A DNA stretch of 64,000 nucleotides from Rhizobium sophoriradicis (GTDB lineage: Bacteria > Pseudomonadota > Alphaproteobacteria > Rhizobiales > Rhizobiaceae), in assembly GCF_003939025.1 (NCBI RefSeq), contig NZ_RQIH01000001.1, forward strand, positions 248,001 to 312,000. The letters run 5' to 3'. The translations under genes and the position numbers were made by a program. Below are positions 45,829 through 53,191 of the stretch, one piece after another. Under the pieces are notes generated by a model. That model searched no databases. It was given only the letters and a program-made list of their open reading frames with translations, and had not been told where the DNA came from. Position 1 is the first letter of the stretch, and the number at the start of each line of letters is the position of its first letter.

Positions 45829-46731
45829 TCAGCGCTTCGTCAGCTTCAGCTTCTTGCGCACATCTTCCGGTCCGATGATCCGGGCTCCCATGCCTTCCAC
45901 CACCTGCACCGCCTTTTCGACGAGCTGCGCATTGGTGGCGAGCTGGCCCTTGCCGACGAAGAGGTTGTCTTCAAGTCCGACGCGCACATTGCCGCCGGCG
46001 AGAACCGCTGCCGCCGGGTAGGCCATGGCGTTGCGGCCAATCGAAAAGGCCGAGAAGGTCCAACTCTGCGGCACGTTATTGACCATCGCCATGAAAGTGT
46101 TGAGATCGTCGGGCGCGCCCCAGGGAATGCCCATGCAGAGCTGGATCAGCACCGGGTCTTCGATCAGGCCTTCCTCGGCAAGCTGCTTGGCGAACCAGAG
46201 ATGGCCGGTGTCGAAAGCCTCGATCTCAGGCCGCACGCCGAGATCCGTCATCTTCCTCGCCATCGCCCGCAGCATGGCCGGCGTGTTCGTCATGACATAG
46301 TCGCCAAGGTTGAAGTTCATCGTGCCGCAGTCGAGCGTGCAAATCTCCGGCAGGCATTCGGCGACATGGCTGACGCGCTCACTGGCGCCGGCCATGTCGG
46401 TGCCGTTCTGATTGAGGGGGAGGGGGCTTTCGACATCGCCGAAGATCAGGTCCCCGCCCATGCCGGCGGTGAGATTGAGGACAACGTCGATGTCAGCCGA
46501 GCGGATGCGCTCGGTCACCTCCCTGTAGAGATCGTTGCGGCGGCTGGCGGCCCCCGTTTCCGGATCACGGACATGGCAGTGAACGACAGCCGCCCCAGCC
46601 TTGGCGGCGTCGATCGCGGAATCCGCGATCTGCTTGGGAGTGATGGGAACAAGGCTGGATTTGGAAACCGTATCGCCGGCACCGGTGACAGCGCAGGTGA
46701 TGAAAACATCGCGGTTCATCGCTAATGGCAT
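45829..46731 (-). CDS. Dehydrocarnitine cleavage enzyme (BKACE, DUF849)
   Basis: A 300-residue metal-dependent barrel enzyme of the beta-keto acid cleavage family. With acetyl-CoA, the carnitine-type members split 3-dehydrocarnitine into betainyl-CoA and acetoacetate. Visible landmarks are VFITCAVTGAGDT at the start, GAAVVHCHVRDPETG with the two metal-binding histidines, TLDCGTMNF, and EIEAFDTGHLWFAKQL. It is the first gene of the operon, 97 bases from the divergent CdhR-like regulator. BKACE enzymes vary in substrate; direct linkage to carnitine dehydrogenase makes dehydrocarnitine the clear choice. Confidence 0.93.
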   Translation of the reverse strand: MPLAMNRDVFITCAVTGAGDTVSKSSLVPITPKQIADSAIDAAKAGAAVVHCHVRDPETGAASRRNDLYREVTERIRSADIDVVLNLTAGMGGDLIFGDVESPLPLNQNGTDMAGASERVSHVAECLPEICTLDCGTMNFNLGDYVMTNTPAMLRAMARKMTDLGVRPEIEAFDTGHLWFAKQLAEEGLIEDPVLIQLCMGIPWGAPDDLNTFMAMVNNVPQSWTFSAFSIGRNAMAYPAAAVLAGGNVRVGLEDNLFVGKGQLATNAQLVEKAVQVVEGMGARIIGPEDVRKKLKLTKR

Positions 46732-46804
46732 ATTCTTGTTCTCCCCGTCTTGACTGGCATTACGCGGCAGGTTGGCCGAGGATGCTTTGCATTTTCGGTA
46801 CTAT

Positions 46805-46819
46805 CCGATACATTATCGG
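46805..46819. promoter_or_regulatory. Inverted repeat between cdhR-like gene and carnitine operon
   Basis: CCGATA-CAT-TATCGG is a perfect 6-3-6 inverted repeat. A further TCGG half-site lies just upstream at 46795-46798 (TCGG-N6-CCGA). It lies between the AraC-type regulator and the operon it presumably controls, so it is a candidate activator or promoter element. Confidence 0.45.
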
Positions 46820-46828
46820 AAAGAGGAG

Positions 46829-47827
46829 ATGGCTTTGCTGCAGCGATCGAAGCAACGGCTCGATATCGACCTTCTCGTCCTCCCGGATACGAACCTGATC
46901 TTGATTGCATCCGTCATCGAGCCGCTGCGCGGTGCCAACCGCATCGCCGGCAGCGAGCTCTATCGCTGGCGGCTTCTGACGCCGGACGGAGCACCGGTGC
47001 CGACCACCAGCAATATCGCCGTGCCTGCCCAGGGAAGCTTCCGGGCGTCGACTGAGGACGCACCGCTTTTCGTGCTGGCCAGCTACGACTGGCGCCGCAG
47101 CGCGACGCCGGCGCTGAAAATGCAGCTGTCGCGGGCCGCCCGCTACCGCACGGTGATTGCCGGCGTCGAGTCCGGCACATGGCTGCTGGCCGAAGCAAGC
47201 CTGCTCGACGGCCTGTCGGCGACCGTGCACTGGGAGGACTACGAAGATTTCGCGCTGGCCTATCCCGAGGTCAGGGCCGTCAAGGATCGTTTCGTGATAG
47301 ACGGCAAGCGGCTGACGACCTCAGGGTCGCTGCCGACCGTCGACCTGATGCTCGAAGTGATCCGGCAGCGGCAGGGTTATTCGCTGGCGCTCGAAGTCAG
47401 CCGGCTGTTCCGTTACGAGCAGCCTTCCTTCCATATCGACGAACCGCTTTCCGCAGCCTCGGCGGGACTGCGCCTGCATGACCCCCGGGTGACGCAGGCG
47501 GTGCATCTGATGGAAGAGCATATCGAGCAGCCGCTGGTTTTGGCCCGGCTCGCCCGCAGGGTGGGCGTCAGCGCCCGGCATCTGCAGGATCTTTTCCAGC
47601 AGAGCATCGGCGCACCGCCGCATGTGCATTATCTCGCGCTGCGTCTGAACACGGCGCGCCGCAAGGTGATCGAGACGACGGCCTCCTTCGCCGACATTGC
47701 GGCGGCGACCGGCTTCAATTCGGCCTCGGCCTTTGCGAGGAGCTACCGGGCAAGTTTTTCCGAGAGCCCGTCGGAGACGCGGCGCCGCTTGCGCCGTCGC
47801 ATCACGCCATCGCAGGCGTCGCCATAG
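46829..47827 (+). CDS. cdhR: GATase1-AraC regulator of carnitine catabolism (CdhR-like)
   Basis: Transcription factor of 332 residues. The N-terminal class I glutamine-amidotransferase-like domain (DIDLLVLPDTNLILIASVIEPLRGANRIAG ... TVIAGVESGTWLLAEASLLDGLSATVHWE) is joined to a C-terminal AraC domain with two helix-turn-helix motifs (LARLARRVGVSARHLQDLFQQ; FADIAAATGFNSASAFARSYRASF). Pseudomonas CdhR, which activates carnitine dehydrogenase genes, has the same architecture. It is divergent from the operon starting with the DUF849 enzyme. The ATG has GAGGAG directly against it, so the exact start is uncertain; a TTG at 46772 is open in frame. Its last 26 bases overlap the converging LysR gene. 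Confidence 0.87.
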   Translation: MALLQRSKQRLDIDLLVLPDTNLILIASVIEPLRGANRIAGSELYRWRLLTPDGAPVPTTSNIAVPAQGSFRASTEDAPLFVLASYDWRRSATPALKMQLSRAARYRTVIAGVESGTWLLAEASLLDGLSATVHWEDYEDFALAYPEVRAVKDRFVIDGKRLTTSGSLPTVDLMLEVIRQRQGYSLALEVSRLFRYEQPSFHIDEPLSAASAGLRLHDPRVTQAVHLMEEHIEQPLVLARLARRVGVSARHLQDLFQQSIGAPPHVHYLALRLNTARRKVIETTASFADIAAATGFNSASAFARSYRASFSESPSETRRRLRRRITPSQASP

Positions 47828-48677
47828 GCTGGAAAGCGTCCCGCACCATCTCGGCGAGTTCCCGAACGGCTTCGCTGGAACGATAGGTGCTCCGGCGCAG
47901 CACCACTTTTGAGGAATCGACCGGCGGAAAACCGTCTTCGGCGGTCAGTTCCCGGCAGCCGGACGGGATGCTGCTGCGGGAAAGCGTCGTGACGGCAAGG
48001 CCGGCGGTCAGGGCATTCTTCAGCCCCGAGCCCGTATCGGCGATGAAGGCAATGCGGTAATTGCGGCCGATCTGCTCCAGCGACCGAAGCGCAAAATCGC
48101 GTGACCAGGTGGAGTTGCGATAAGTCGCAATGGGAAGGGGATCGAGATCGTGCAGCCGATGGACCATCGATGTGACCCAGACGGTCGGATCGACGCAGAG
48201 GACCTCGCCCTTGTTCTGATCGCTCCAGTCAAAAACGACGGCAAGATCGAGTTCGTCCCGTTCCAGGGCGGCAAGGTTGCGGACCGTGTAATCGCAGGAG
48301 ACGGTTACTTCGACCGCTGGGTGGCGCACCGCAAAAGCCGCGAGCGCCGCCGGCAGCACCGTCTGGCTGTATTCCTCGGGAATTCCAATGCGCACCGGCC
48401 CGTCCAGAGGCTTGCTGCGGATCGTCGCTGCGGCCTCGTTCAGGAGATCGATGACCCTGCGGGCATAGGGCACGAGCTGAATGCCCTGGCGCGTGAGCAG
48501 CACGCCGCGGGCGCCGCGCTCAAAAAGGTTTTCGCCAATCGCCGCCTCGAGCCTCTTGATCTGGGCGCTGACGGCAGATTGCGTCCGCCCGATGCGCTGG
48601 GCGGCCGCCGAAAAGTTCGACGTCTCCGCGACAACCAGGAAGGTTCTGAGAAGGTCGCTTTCGATCGGCTCTTGCAT
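47802..48677 (-). CDS. LysR-family transcriptional regulator
   Basis: Regulator of 291 residues. The N-terminal helix-turn-helix reads LRTFLVVAETSNFSAAAQRIGRTQSAVSAQIKRLEAAIG and is followed by a LysR substrate-binding domain (GPVRIGIPEEYSQTVLPAALAAFAVRHPAVEVTV). It starts at the ATG at 48677; a long open frame continues upstream across the divergent gene and is not part of it. The end overlaps the cdhR-like gene by 26 bases, tail to tail. It is divergent from an EamA transporter gene, which it probably controls. Confidence 0.91.
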   Translation of the reverse strand: MQEPIESDLLRTFLVVAETSNFSAAAQRIGRTQSAVSAQIKRLEAAIGENLFERGARGVLLTRQGIQLVPYARRVIDLLNEAAATIRSKPLDGPVRIGIPEEYSQTVLPAALAAFAVRHPAVEVTVSCDYTVRNLAALERDELDLAVVFDWSDQNKGEVLCVDPTVWVTSMVHRLHDLDPLPIATYRNSTWSRDFALRSLEQIGRNYRIAFIADTGSGLKNALTAGLAVTTLSRSSIPSGCRELTAEDGFPPVDSSKVVLRRSTYRSSEAVRELAEMVRDAFQPMATPAMA

Positions 48678-48788
48678 CGGTAGCCATAGAAAAAACTGAT
48701 GATAGCTATCACTACTATCCGTTTGTCTAATGTCAATTCCTGGCGCAGAAATGAGCGGCGTTCGACTTCCTTCTTTGAGAATCTCTGC

Positions 48789-49694
48789 GTGACTATTGAA
48801 AATCCGACCACGCGCCTCGCAGGCAGCGAGCACGAGAAGGGTGTGCTTCTCATCGTTGCCGCGACGCTTGCCTGGAGCGCGAGCGGCGTTTACTCGCGAC
48901 TCCTCACGACCGACGTATGGACGGCGATCGCCTGGCGGTCGCTGTTCGGAGGCCTGTTCCTGCTGATCCCCTGCCTTTTCCTCGAAGGGGGCATCTCGCG
49001 GCGGCAATGGCGTTCCGTCTTCCATCCGTCCGGTCTTGCGATGATCGCATGCCAGACCTTCAGTCAGGGATGTTTCATCGGGGCGCTCTACATGACCACC
49101 GTCGCCAATGTGACGATGATCTATGCGACGACGCCCTTCATCGCGGCTCTGTTCGGCTGGCTCATCCTCAAGGAGAGGGTCGCCAGGCGGACGCTGATCG
49201 CCGGCGCCGTGTCCCTCTTCGGCGTCGGCGTCATCGTCGCCTCGTCGATTGGCGGCGGCACCGGCTGGGGCGACCTCTTGGCGCTCGGCATGACCGCCTC
49301 CTTCGCGCTCGTTATCATCATTCCGCGAATCGATCCCGGCGTCCCGAGCCTGCCGCCGACCGTCGTCAGCGCTTTCCTGACCCTCGTCATCTTCGCGCCG
49401 TTCGGCTCGGTCGGCTCGCTCGACTTGCACAACTGGATCGTCCTTGCCGCCTTCGGCGCCACCAATTTCTCCCTCGCCCTGGTGCTCTTCCTCGCCGGGG
49501 CAAAGCGGATGCCGCCGGCGGAAGCCGCGCTGATCGGCACGATGGAAATCGTGCTGACGCCCTTCTGGGTCTGGCTGCTGTTTTCAGAACAGCCGCCCGT
49601 CGCCACATATTTCGGCGGCGCGATCATCCTCGGCGCCGTGTTCTGGCATACCGCGGTCGACTTCAACCGAGGCCGGCGGTCTTACGCCGGCTAG
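48789..49694 (+). CDS. EamA/DMT-family membrane transporter
   Basis: Inner-membrane protein of about 300 residues with ten hydrophobic helices in two repeats, the pattern of drug/metabolite exporters (EamA, RhaT-like). Landmarks: GVLLIVAATLAWSASGVYSRLL, NVTMIYATTPFIAALFGWLILKERV at the end of repeat 1, and PPAEAALIGTMEIVLTPFWVWLLFSEQP at the end of repeat 2. The start is uncertain. The GTG at 48789 gives a normal N-terminus, while an ATG at 48699 would add 30 residues that lie in the divergent promoter region. The substrate is unknown. LysR-controlled relatives often export amino acids or metabolites. Confidence 0.87.
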   Translation: MTIENPTTRLAGSEHEKGVLLIVAATLAWSASGVYSRLLTTDVWTAIAWRSLFGGLFLLIPCLFLEGGISRRQWRSVFHPSGLAMIACQTFSQGCFIGALYMTTVANVTMIYATTPFIAALFGWLILKERVARRTLIAGAVSLFGVGVIVASSIGGGTGWGDLLALGMTASFALVIIIPRIDPGVPSLPPTVVSAFLTLVIFAPFGSVGSLDLHNWIVLAAFGATNFSLALVLFLAGAKRMPPAEAALIGTMEIVLTPFWVWLLFSEQPPVATYFGGAIILGAVFWHTAVDFNRGRRSYAG

Positions 49695-49703
49695 GGCAAC
49701 CCC

Positions 49704-49780
49704 GCAAAAGCGCGTAGCGGTTTTGCCGGGAAAAGCGCGAAGCCTATCCTCCGGTTACCGGACAACCGTTTTGCGCGGAT
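49704..49780. repeat. Rhizobial-type GCAAAAGC palindromic repeat cluster
   Basis: GCAAAAGCGC-GTA-GCGGTTTTGC (49704-49726) is a near-perfect hairpin. Related fragments (GGAAAAGCGCGAAGCC, CCGTTTTGCGCGG) follow up to 49780. A second relative lies at 52123-52151. Short palindromes of this kind are scattered through Rhizobium intergenic DNA. It follows the EamA gene and may end its transcript. Confidence 0.6.
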
Positions 49781-49861
49781 CCTGTTCGCCTTGCCGTGGC
49801 GCGTGACCTGCCGGCAGCCGTGACGGGCCGCGAACGCCAGCCTTACAGCGTCACGGCTTTT

Positions 49862-50296
49862 TTAGCCGAAGAACGCACGAAGCTGAGCGAAAAACCCGCT
49901 TGGTCTCGGATCTGCGATCCTGCGCACGCGGCGAGCGACTGCTGCCGCGCTGACACTTTCGCCAAAATGACAGAAGCAGACAAGCTCGTGCAACTGTTCG
50001 TCGCCGAGTTCGAAGAACCGTTTGGCTTCTCCATAGCTGTCATTTTCCATTCCGGCCGCCCGCAGAATGGGATCAGCGAACGCAACGGAGATCGGGGTGT
50101 CGTCACCCCGCAGGGCAAGCCGATCTGCGATCGGCTGATACTCTGTCTCGTGAAGCGTCCTCAAAAACGGTTTGGGGCTGCGTTCGAGACATTCGGCCCA
50201 GCGTTCAATGCGTTCGCGCCGCGTCAGTTCAAGGGGCTTTATGCTCGTGCTGATTTTCGCAACTGTTTTCAGCTGCTCCAGTGCATGCTGTTCCAT
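49862..50296 (-). CDS. Conserved rhizobial-type hypothetical protein
   Basis: A 144-residue soluble protein without a named domain. It has a charged helix, KPLELTRRERIERWAECLERSP, followed by HETEYQPIADRLALRGDDTPISVAFADPILRAAGMENDSYGEAKRFFELGDEQLHELVCFCHFGESVSA. It ends in an arginine-rich stretch. The TEY...SYGEAKRFF...LHELVC.CH pattern recurs, as far as I recall, in uncharacterised rhizobial proteins. The cysteines and histidines near residues 105-112 could bind metal, but this is speculative. It is divergent from fdhA by about 620 bases. Confidence 0.68.
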   Translation of the reverse strand: MEQHALEQLKTVAKISTSIKPLELTRRERIERWAECLERSPKPFLRTLHETEYQPIADRLALRGDDTPISVAFADPILRAAGMENDSYGEAKRFFELGDEQLHELVCFCHFGESVSAAAVARRVRRIADPRPSGFFAQLRAFFG

Positions 50297-50915
50297 TCCG
50301 GCCTCCTATCTTCGGAAAAATAGACGGTCCGCTCCCAAAAACAGCGTGGCTCAGGACGCAGCCGATGTCCAATCACGATTGGAAACGGCATCTGCCGCTG
50401 GCCGAACAGATATGATCATCGGAGACTGAAGACGACGACTTTGCCGATTGTCGTCTTGAGGGGCACCCGTGTCGTTTTTCCGGGCTCTGTTTTTCGTCAG
50501 GCATGGTTTTCTTGTCACGTTCACGGCGCTGCCGCGCAAGCGAGCGACATGAAGTATGGCAGACAGGCCGCCGGCGCGCTGCCACGGTGGTAGAAGGACT
50601 GAAATCCTCTGGGATCACCGGATCGTTATCCGGAAGATATCCAGATGGATCGAAAGGAGGTTCTGTAGCCTAAACCAGCTCTTTTCGCAGCAGATCTACG
50701 GATTGCGGCGGGCGATGACGAGAGCGGCACGACAAGGCAAGCCCTATCGTACTCACTCTCTCCTCGATCCAGTCTGTCCCCGCCTATCTGCGAAATTCGA
50801 ACACCGCCGGTTGCGGCGTGTGAATGCCGGACTGCAGAGGAGGCAGGCCGGAGGAAAGCATCGCCATCGGCTGCATCGGCTGCAGATCGAGGCATTCAAC
50901 AAATGGGAGGAATCC
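50297..50915. other. Intergenic region upstream of fdhA with an inverted repeat
   Basis: About 620 bases between the hypothetical protein and fdhA. An 8-base inverted repeat, AAGACGAC (50429-50436) and GTCGTCTT (50450-50457), with 13 bases between, may be a regulatory site. Open frames in this region have no recognisable domain or ribosome-binding site. No RNA gene was recognised. The length suggests a long leader or a degraded gene. Confidence 0.4.
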
Positions 50916-52106
50916 ATGAGCAAGAATAGAGGCGTCGTTTATTTGAGGCCGGGCAAGGTCGAAGTTCGCGACATCGACGACCCGAAGCTGGAAGCGCCCG
51001 ACGGCCGCCGCATCGAACACGGCGTCATTCTGAAAGTGATCTCGACCAACATCTGCGGCTCCGACCAGCACATGGTCCGCGGCCGCACGACGGCGATGCC
51101 TGGCCTGGTCCTCGGTCACGAAATCACCGGCGAGATCATCGAGAAGGGGATCGACGTCGAGATGCTCGACATCGGCGATATCGTCTCGGTGCCGTTCAAT
51201 GTCGCCTGCGGCCGTTGCCGCTGCTGCAAGTCCCAGGATACCGGCGTCTGCCTGACGGTCAACCCGGCCCGCGCCGGTGGTGCTTACGGCTATGTCGACA
51301 TGGGTGGCTGGATCGGTGGACAGGCACGCTATGTCACTATCCCCTACGCCGATTTCAACCTGCTGAAAATACCGGATCGCGACAAGGCAATGGCGAAGAT
51401 CCGCGATCTCACCATGCTCTCCGATATTCTGCCGACCGGCTTCCATGGCGCCGTGCGCGCCGGCGTCGGCGTCGGCTCGACGGTCTACATCGCCGGCGCC
51501 GGCCCTGTCGGCCTTGCAGCGGCTGCTTCCGCCCGTATCCTCGGCGCTGCGGTCGTCATGATCGGTGATTTCAACAAGGACCGCCTGGCACATGCGGCCA
51601 AGGTTGGCTTCGAACCGATCGACCTTTCCAAGAGCGACCGTCTAGGCGACATGATCGCTGAGGTCGTCGGCAGCAACGAGGTGGACAGCGCCATCGACGC
51701 CGTCGGCTTCGAGGCCCGCGGCCATTCGGGCGGCGAACAGCCGGCGATCGTGCTCAACCAGATGATGGAGATCACCCGCGCCGCAGGCTCGATCGGCATT
51801 CCCGGCCTCTACGTCACCGAGGATCCTGGCGCCGTCGACAATGCCGCCAAACACGGCAACCTTTCGCTTCGCTTCGGCCTCGGCTGGGCCAAGGCGCAGT
51901 CCTTCCACACCGGCCAGACGCCGGTGCTCAAATACAATCGCCAGCTCATGCAAGCGATCCTCCACGACCGCCTGCCGATCGCCGACATCGTCAACGCCAA
52001 GGTCATCCCGCTCGACGAAGCCGTCCAGGGATATGAGAGCTTCGACCACGGCGCGGCGACGAAGTTTGTTCTCGACCCGCACGGAGAGGTCGCGAAAGCC
52101 GCCTGA
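50916..52106 (+). CDS. fdhA: Glutathione-independent formaldehyde dehydrogenase
   Basis: Zinc-containing medium-chain dehydrogenase of 396 residues, oxidising formaldehyde to formate with tightly held NAD and no glutathione. The start KNRGVVYLRPGKVEVRDIDDPKL, STNICGSDQHMVRGRTTA with catalytic Cys, LGHEITGEI, and the structural zinc loop CGRCRCCKSQDTGVC fit the Pseudomonas putida FdhA type, as does the length. The cofactor motif is IAGAGPVGLAAAASARILGA. GGGAGG precedes the ATG at 50916. Formaldehyde could come from demethylation of quaternary amines or methoxy compounds, which would suit the betaine cluster nearby, but no operon link is seen. Confidence 0.94.
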   Translation: MSKNRGVVYLRPGKVEVRDIDDPKLEAPDGRRIEHGVILKVISTNICGSDQHMVRGRTTAMPGLVLGHEITGEIIEKGIDVEMLDIGDIVSVPFNVACGRCRCCKSQDTGVCLTVNPARAGGAYGYVDMGGWIGGQARYVTIPYADFNLLKIPDRDKAMAKIRDLTMLSDILPTGFHGAVRAGVGVGSTVYIAGAGPVGLAAAASARILGAAVVMIGDFNKDRLAHAAKVGFEPIDLSKSDRLGDMIAEVVGSNEVDSAIDAVGFEARGHSGGEQPAIVLNQMMEITRAAGSIGIPGLYVTEDPGAVDNAAKHGNLSLRFGLGWAKAQSFHTGQTPVLKYNRQLMQAILHDRLPIADIVNAKVIPLDEAVQGYESFDHGAATKFVLDPHGEVAKAA

Positions 52107-52122
52107 CGATAAAGCATATCGC

Positions 52123-52151
52123 GCAAAAGCGTGCAGCGGGCGCGCTTTTGC
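52123..52151. repeat. GCAAAAGC-type hairpin after fdhA
   Basis: GCAAAAGCG (52123-52131) pairs perfectly with CGCTTTTGC (52143-52151). It begins 16 bases after the fdhA stop. The sequence resembles the palindrome at 49704 and probably belongs to the same rhizobial intergenic repeat family. It may also act as transcript end for fdhA. Confidence 0.6.
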
Positions 52152-52281
52152 TCCTTGTTCTTATGTATGTCGTTGTCCCGGAACCGCTGCACACTTCCGG
52201 GCGACATGCATCAGGCACCAAAACGGAGATGGCCGGGAAGAACCGGCCATCTCGCATCAATCACGTAAATTCTGTAGCCTT

Positions 52282-53088
52282 CTACTCGATGCTGAACGGG
52301 AAATATTTGGCATTGATCATGTCATAAGTCCCGTCTTCCTTGATCGCCTTCAACGCCTCGTTCAGGCGTGCAAGACGCTCCTTGTCGTCCAGACGCACCG
52401 CAATCCCGGCACCTTCACCAAAATAAGTGACGTCGACCAGATCCGGCCCCTTGAATGCGCAGCAGGTTCCCGCCTTCGTATTGGCGATCCAGTCGTAAAT
52501 GGCGAGCTTATCCTCAAGGATAATGTCGACGCGCCCGTCCGACAGGCCTTTGTACAATTCTGGAGACGACCGGAATACCGTCTTCTTCATGTCGGGATAG
52601 AAATGGTTGGCGTAAGATTCCTGCGCCGTCGAAGAGGTCACCCCGAGTTTTTTACCACTGAGGGCGGCGGGGCTGACGTCGCTGATCGGCGAATCCTTCC
52701 GAGCGATGAACACTGACGGACTGTTGTAGTATTTCTCGGTGAAAGCGACTTTCTGGCGCCGCTCCAGGCTCATCGACATCGATGAGATGATCGCGTCGTA
52801 TTTTCCGGCAATAAGATCGGGGATCATGTCGTCCCACTTCTCGATGATGAATTGGCATTCGAATTTGCCGGTCTCGCAGAGGGCATTGGCAATATCGATG
52901 TCGAAACCCTGAAGTTTGTTGTTCGCGTCGAGATAGTTGAAGGGCGGAAACGCACCTTCGACGGCGACTCTCATCGGCATTGGCTCTTGCGCGGCCACCG
53001 GCAGCGGCGAGACCGCAGCCAAAACGACAGCCACCCCGCCCACCATCAGCGCTCCGCGCAATAAAGTCTGTATGGATATTCGCAACAT
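52282..53088 (-). CDS. Orphan amino-acid-type periplasmic binding protein
   Basis: Periplasmic binding protein of the SBP_bac_3 family, 268 residues. A signal peptide with hydrophobic core (LLRGALMVGGVAVVLAAVSPLPVAAQ) precedes the mature MRVAVEGAFPPFNYLDANNKLQGFDIDIANAL. The motif CQFIIEKWDDMIPDLIAGKYDAIISSMSMSLERRQKV is typical. It shares the CC pair (GTCCAFKGPD) with the binding protein at 8078-8851. No permease or ATPase gene is nearby, so it either serves a distant transporter or acts as a sensor partner. It is divergent from a GGDEF-EAL gene 103 bases away. Confidence 0.9.
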   Translation of the reverse strand: MLRISIQTLLRGALMVGGVAVVLAAVSPLPVAAQEPMPMRVAVEGAFPPFNYLDANNKLQGFDIDIANALCETGKFECQFIIEKWDDMIPDLIAGKYDAIISSMSMSLERRQKVAFTEKYYNSPSVFIARKDSPISDVSPAALSGKKLGVTSSTAQESYANHFYPDMKKTVFRSSPELYKGLSDGRVDIILEDKLAIYDWIANTKAGTCCAFKGPDLVDVTYFGEGAGIAVRLDDKERLARLNEALKAIKEDGTYDMINAKYFPFSIE

Positions 53089-53153
53089 CGCCGGAACCCC
53101 CTGGGCGTGATCGATCTCGCCCCATAGTGCGCCGCAGCCTTTAATTCTACGTG

Positions 53154-53173
53154 AACGCTTATTTGTTAGCGTT
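53154..53173. promoter_or_regulatory. Inverted repeat between binding protein and GGDEF-EAL genes
   Basis: AACGCT-N8-AGCGTT (AACGCTTATTTGTTAGCGTT) lies in the short divergent promoter region and could serve both genes. No named regulator motif was matched. Confidence 0.35.
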
Positions 53174-53191
53174 GACGAATGCGCCCGTATC

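Noticed and set aside
47802..49430. LysR frame extended upstream to 542 codons
   Set aside because: The extension lies antisense to the EamA gene; the helix-turn-helix begins at the ATG at 48677.
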